Positions 61,177 to 64,000 of a DNA stretch of 64,000 nt are shown here, piece by piece. Origin of the DNA: Anaerotignum sp. (GTDB lineage: Bacteria; Bacillota; Clostridia; Lachnospirales; Anaerotignaceae); NCBI RefSeq assembly GCF_017483025.1, contig NZ_JAFUMA010000066.1, forward strand, positions 1 through 64,000. Direction: 5' to 3'. Every line of letters begins with the position of its first letter. The first letter of the stretch is position 1. The notes below the pieces were generated by a model. That model was not told the DNA's origin, did no database searches, and saw only the letters and a program-made list of their open reading frames with translations. The position numbers and the translations under genes are program-made.

Positions 61177-61200
61177 CAAAACTTTTTTGTAAAAGTTTTG
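61177..61200. repeat. Palindrome beside CIRCE
   Basis: CAAAACTTTT-TTGT-AAAAGTTTTG, a perfect 10-bp inverted repeat directly next to the CIRCE element, upstream of the minus-35. Confidence 0.55.
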
Positions 61201-61203
61201 TGA

Positions 61204-61236
61204 ATAAAAAAAGGTATCCCCTTTCGGGGATACCTT
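61204..61236 (-). terminator. Terminator of the small hypothetical gene
   Basis: AAGGTATCCCC-GAAA-GGGGATACCTT on the minus strand, followed by TTTTTT. Confidence 0.88.
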
Positions 61237-61240
61237 GATT

Positions 61241-61480
61241 TCATCCTAAATACATGGAAAGCTCTGCAAATCTTGCGCTGCTATTTTCCGTTTCTTCCTC
61301 TTTTTTCTTGCCGCTGGCGTATTCCACCAGGAATTTCGTTTTCTCCCCATCGCCTTCCAGCATCTGTACGCTGACGATAGTCGCGCTCAGTTCCGCCTGC
61401 ATGGTAAAGCCCTGCATCATTTCAGATTTACGGATGCGCTCTGCATTACGCTTTTCCTGCATCTTTTTGAAAATAGACAT
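61241..61480 (-). CDS. Small hypothetical protein
   Basis: 79 residues from the ATG at 61480, with GAGGAG before it. A basic helical N-terminus (MSIFKKMQEKRNAERIRKSE) is followed by a short beta-type stretch (FTMQAELSATIVSVQML) and a charged end. No family recognised. It begins 13 bp after the GH10-like gene and is probably cotranscribed with it. Confidence 0.6.
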   Translation of the reverse strand: MSIFKKMQEKRNAERIRKSEMMQGFTMQAELSATIVSVQMLEGDGEKTKFLVEYASGKKKEEETENSSARFAELSMYLG

Positions 61481-61493
61481 ATTTCTACTCCTC

Positions 61494-63110
61494 TTATTTA
61501 TAAGACTGTGTCGTCTCGATACCGATGGTGAATGTACTTTCATTCCATGTCACACCCATATCCAGCAGCTGTGCCAGGTCGCGCAGCTTATAATAGGTAT
61601 AGTCGTTGATGGTAAAGGCGCTGACGCTCTTTTTCACCCCATCGCAGTAGAGCTTCGCGGTGGATGTGGTGGCATAGGTATCCCCGTATCTGCCAGCAGA
61701 AGAACTGCCGGAGGAAGAATAGGGAACGCCTTTGAACAGATGAATCGCCAGATTGCTTTCATCCCAGAAGGTCTGGAACTGCTTGCTTGTGCCATTGACC
61801 GCCCCGGCAATATCTCTCAGCTTGAAGTATGTATAATCGTCGATGGTATAGACCTGGAAATCCACCGCCCTGCCATCTACTGTCACCTTAGCACGGCCTG
61901 CATATGCCCATTTTTTCTCTACATTTACGGGCTTTTCAGGTTCAGGTTCGGGAACGACAACAGGCTTGTCCACTTCTGCATAATATGCCTGCAAAGCATC
62001 GGCACAGCCCTGTCTGTTGTTCAGCAGATCACGCAGGCTGAAAAAGAAGCTGCCATTTACGTTATAGTCTTCGTTGACTTCCAGCTGCTCTGTCACTTCC
62101 GCCGCAACAACATCTTTATAAATACCGTGGCCAATATACAGCTTTACGCCTGTCCCTTCCACAACGTCGCTCCACCATTCTACCAACGTTTCATAATCGG
62201 CGTAGGCATTGCCCTGTTCCCAGTAGATCTGGGGCACGATATAATCCACCCAGCCTTTTTCTACCCATTTTTTCGCATCGCCAAAAACGGAATAATAGCC
62301 TTCTGTGCCCCTTGTGGCTGAACCTTCGTCATCAGAAGTGCTGTTTTTCCAGATACCCATGGGGCTGATGCCGAATTCTACAGAGGAATCGGCGTTTTTG
62401 ATGGTCTTGTAAACCTTTTTGATCAGATCATCCACATTTCCGCGGCGTTCATTTGCCACCACGCCGTCCCTGTCCTCTCCCTCGGGCAGAGGATAATTGG
62501 AAGGATAGAAATAGTCGTCAAAATGGATGGCATCCACATCGTAGTTTTCCACGATTTCTTCCACTGTATCGCAGATGTACTCCTGCACGTCCCCATTGGC
62601 AGGGTCGTAATACATAGCCCCATTATAGGTCAGGATCCAATCGGGGTGCTGTCTCGCCATATTATCAGCAGAAAGAGCCGTCAGGTCTGTGCCGGAAGTA
62701 GTGATGCGGTAGGGGTTCATCCATGCATGGAATTCCATGCCCCTCTTATGGGTCTCTTCGATCATAAATTCCATCGGATCATAACCGGGGTCCATGCCCT
62801 GCACTCCCGTCAGTACGGCACTCCAGGGGTTCAAGTCGGATTCATAGAAGGCATCGCCCTTAGGGCGCACCTGAACCACAACCGTATTCAGCCCCAATTC
62901 CTGGGCCTTCTCCAGCTTCTGGATAAATTCGTTCTTCTGGGCATCCTCATTATTCGTGGTAGAGGGATAATCGGCACTGTAGACCGTAGAGATCCAGACT
63001 GCCCGCATATCCGTTGCGTCCGCCGCATAAACCTCCTGGGCGCCGATGCTCACCACGCTGATCACACCACAAAGGACACCTGTACAAAGTTTTTTCAAAT
63101 ATTTATTCAT
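61494..63110 (-). CDS. Secreted GH10-like glycosyl hydrolase with two stalk-type domains
   Basis: 538 residues from the ATG at 63110 (AGGTGAT upstream). Signal peptide to about VYAAD. The GHL10/DUF187 TIM-barrel (about 30-380) shows MRAVWISTVYSADYPS, VVVQVRPKGDAFYESDLNPW, MEFHAWMNPYRI, AIHFDDYFYP and GISPMGIW. The C-terminal part carries two copper-amine-oxidase-like segments (YTIDDYTYFKLRDIAGAV and FTINDYTYYKLRDLAQLL). Likely acts on cell-wall or environmental glycans at the surface; the substrate of this family is not settled. Confidence 0.87.
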   Translation of the reverse strand: MNKYLKKLCTGVLCGVISVVSIGAQEVYAADATDMRAVWISTVYSADYPSTTNNEDAQKNEFIQKLEKAQELGLNTVVVQVRPKGDAFYESDLNPWSAVLTGVQGMDPGYDPMEFMIEETHKRGMEFHAWMNPYRITTSGTDLTALSADNMARQHPDWILTYNGAMYYDPANGDVQEYICDTVEEIVENYDVDAIHFDDYFYPSNYPLPEGEDRDGVVANERRGNVDDLIKKVYKTIKNADSSVEFGISPMGIWKNSTSDDEGSATRGTEGYYSVFGDAKKWVEKGWVDYIVPQIYWEQGNAYADYETLVEWWSDVVEGTGVKLYIGHGIYKDVVAAEVTEQLEVNEDYNVNGSFFFSLRDLLNNRQGCADALQAYYAEVDKPVVVPEPEPEKPVNVEKKWAYAGRAKVTVDGRAVDFQVYTIDDYTYFKLRDIAGAVNGTSKQFQTFWDESNLAIHLFKGVPYSSSGSSSAGRYGDTYATTSTAKLYCDGVKKSVSAFTINDYTYYKLRDLAQLLDMGVTWNESTFTIGIETTQSYK

Positions 63111-63311
63111 ATGTATCACCTGATTTCTTCTGATTTTAAAATTATGTCTTTTCCCCTAATGGTATCAGTTTATCATAGAATCCCCGGAAAAAACATTACA
63201 AAAACCTTAAACTTCTTCCCGAAAAAGAGATTGCATAAATTTTCTATTTGCATTAAGATAGATACATCCTATCCTTTGATAGAAAAAACGAAAGATATGA
63301 GGTGGATTCCC

Positions 63312-64000
63312 ATGAGATACGGCCTGATCGGCGAAAAATTAGGACACAGCTTTTCCAAGATCATCCATGAACAGCTGGCGGACTATACATACGACCTGAT
63401 TCCCTTAACGAGAGAAGAACTGGATACCTTTATGACGGAAAAGAAATTCTCCGCTCTGAATGTGACCATTCCCTATAAAGAAACTGTCATCCCCTATCTG
63501 GATGAAGTGGATGCCCACGCACAGAAGATCGGCGCGGTCAATACCATCGTCAACAGAGGCGGCAAGCTCAAAGGCTATAACACAGACTTTTACGGCTTCC
63601 GCTATATGCTGCAGAATAACGGCATCGACGTGGCAGGAAAAAAAGCCCTGGTGCTGGGCAAAGGCGGCGCATCCAAGGCAATCATCGCTGTTTTGGAAGA
63701 GCTGGGCGCATCTGAAATTTTAACGGTATATTATAAGGAAAACCCCGCTACTATCACATACGAAGAATGTTATAAAAACCATTCCGACGCAGAGATCATT
63801 GTCAACACAACACCTGTGGGCATGTATCCCAAATCCGATGACTGCCCCATCGATTTGAGCAGATTCCCCAATCTGAGCGGTATTGCAGATGTAGTATATA
63901 ATCCCTTGCGCACACAGCTCATTTTAGAGGCAGAAAAAAGAGGCATCAACGCGGCGGGTGGCCTGGAAATGCTGGTGGCTCAGGCAAAATATGCTGTGGA
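63312..64000 (+). CDS. aroE: Shikimate dehydrogenase, 5' part (runs off the window)
   Basis: ATG at 63312 with GAGGTGG upstream; about 229 residues are visible and the frame is still open at the window end. Substrate-binding start GLIGEKLGHSFSKIIHE, catalytic Lys in NVTIPYKETV, Asp in NTDFYGF, NADP motif LGKGGASKAI and VVYNPLRT. Reduces 3-dehydroshikimate to shikimate in aromatic amino-acid synthesis. Confidence 0.94.
   Translation, partial: MRYGLIGEKLGHSFSKIIHEQLADYTYDLIPLTREELDTFMTEKKFSALNVTIPYKETVIPYLDEVDAHAQKIGAVNTIVNRGGKLKGYNTDFYGFRYMLQNNGIDVAGKKALVLGKGGASKAIIAVLEELGASEILTVYYKENPATITYEECYKNHSDAEIIVNTTPVGMYPKSDDCPIDLSRFPNLSGIADVVYNPLRTQLILEAEKRGINAAGGLEMLVAQAKYAV

Overview
The window looks like a chromosomal stretch of an anaerobic, probably spore-forming Clostridia (Bacillota). 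The support is the mixture of a group-B-like [FeFe] hydrogenase, a yerC-pcrA-ligA cluster, the end of a cell-division (dcw) cluster with sbp and ftsZ, an HrcA/CIRCE-controlled clpB, a NiaR NAD-synthesis repressor, and a Cys-rich coat-like gene behind a sigma-K-type promoter. Gene density is high, most units end in clear intrinsic terminators, and start sites carry AGGAGG/GGTG-type ribosome sites. I could not place it more precisely; a Lachnospirales-like lineage is a guess. I saw no rRNA operon, CRISPR array, insertion sequence, phage or integrase.

Layout. 0.2-3.4 kb (minus): yhaM, a Cas4-like nuclease divided over two membrane-anchored ORFs, and rlmD. 3.7-6.5 kb: a secreted stalk-domain protein, a chloramphenicol-acetyltransferase-like enzyme, DUF523, and a small membrane protein. 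6.6-9.0 kb (minus): a polar amino-acid ABC importer. 9.3-13.8 kb (minus): a CLC anion transporter, then a response regulator, a multi-pass histidine kinase and a DUF6440 protein. 13.9-15.5 kb: tRNA-Lys and a MATE exporter. 15.5-17.2 kb (minus): [FeFe] hydrogenase with a Lys/Ala-rich tail. 17.5-25.9 kb (minus): a complete phosphate regulon unit in transcription order pstS, pstS, pstC, pstA, pstB, phoU, an HD-domain gene, a PhoB/PhoP-like regulator and a PhoR-like kinase. Both pstS genes have the same repeat-plus-minus-10 promoter architecture.

26-34 kb: an EamA transporter (+); then murA, ftsQ/divIB, DUF881, sbp and ftsZ (minus); a P1-family peptidase (+); and a guaA gene (+) whose glutaminase domain has lost its catalytic core. 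34-45 kb (minus): a large secreted stalk-domain protein, an LTA-synthase-like sulfatase-fold enzyme, nudC, a LysR regulator, ligA, pcrA and yerC. 45-53 kb: a PHP phosphatase, the coat-like protein, a small Cys protein, a radical-SAM protein overlapping a cupin, DUF4085, homoserine dehydrogenase, an AGCS amino-acid/cation symporter and niaR, with a short decayed gene end beside niaR. 53.8-64 kb: yebC, an IMPACT-family protein, two tandem paralogous mini-genes, an amidohydrolase with an ECF S component, an MFS transporter, clpB, a small hypothetical gene, a GH10-like secreted protein with stalk-type domains, and the 5' part of aroE cut by the window end.

The most interesting items are the split Cas4-like membrane nuclease, the guaA gene without a glutaminase active site, the paired Pho-box-like promoters with an HD gene embedded in the phosphate operon, the histone-H1-like tail on the hydrogenase, and the tandem unknown mini-proteins. 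All functions come from reading the sequence; no database search was run.
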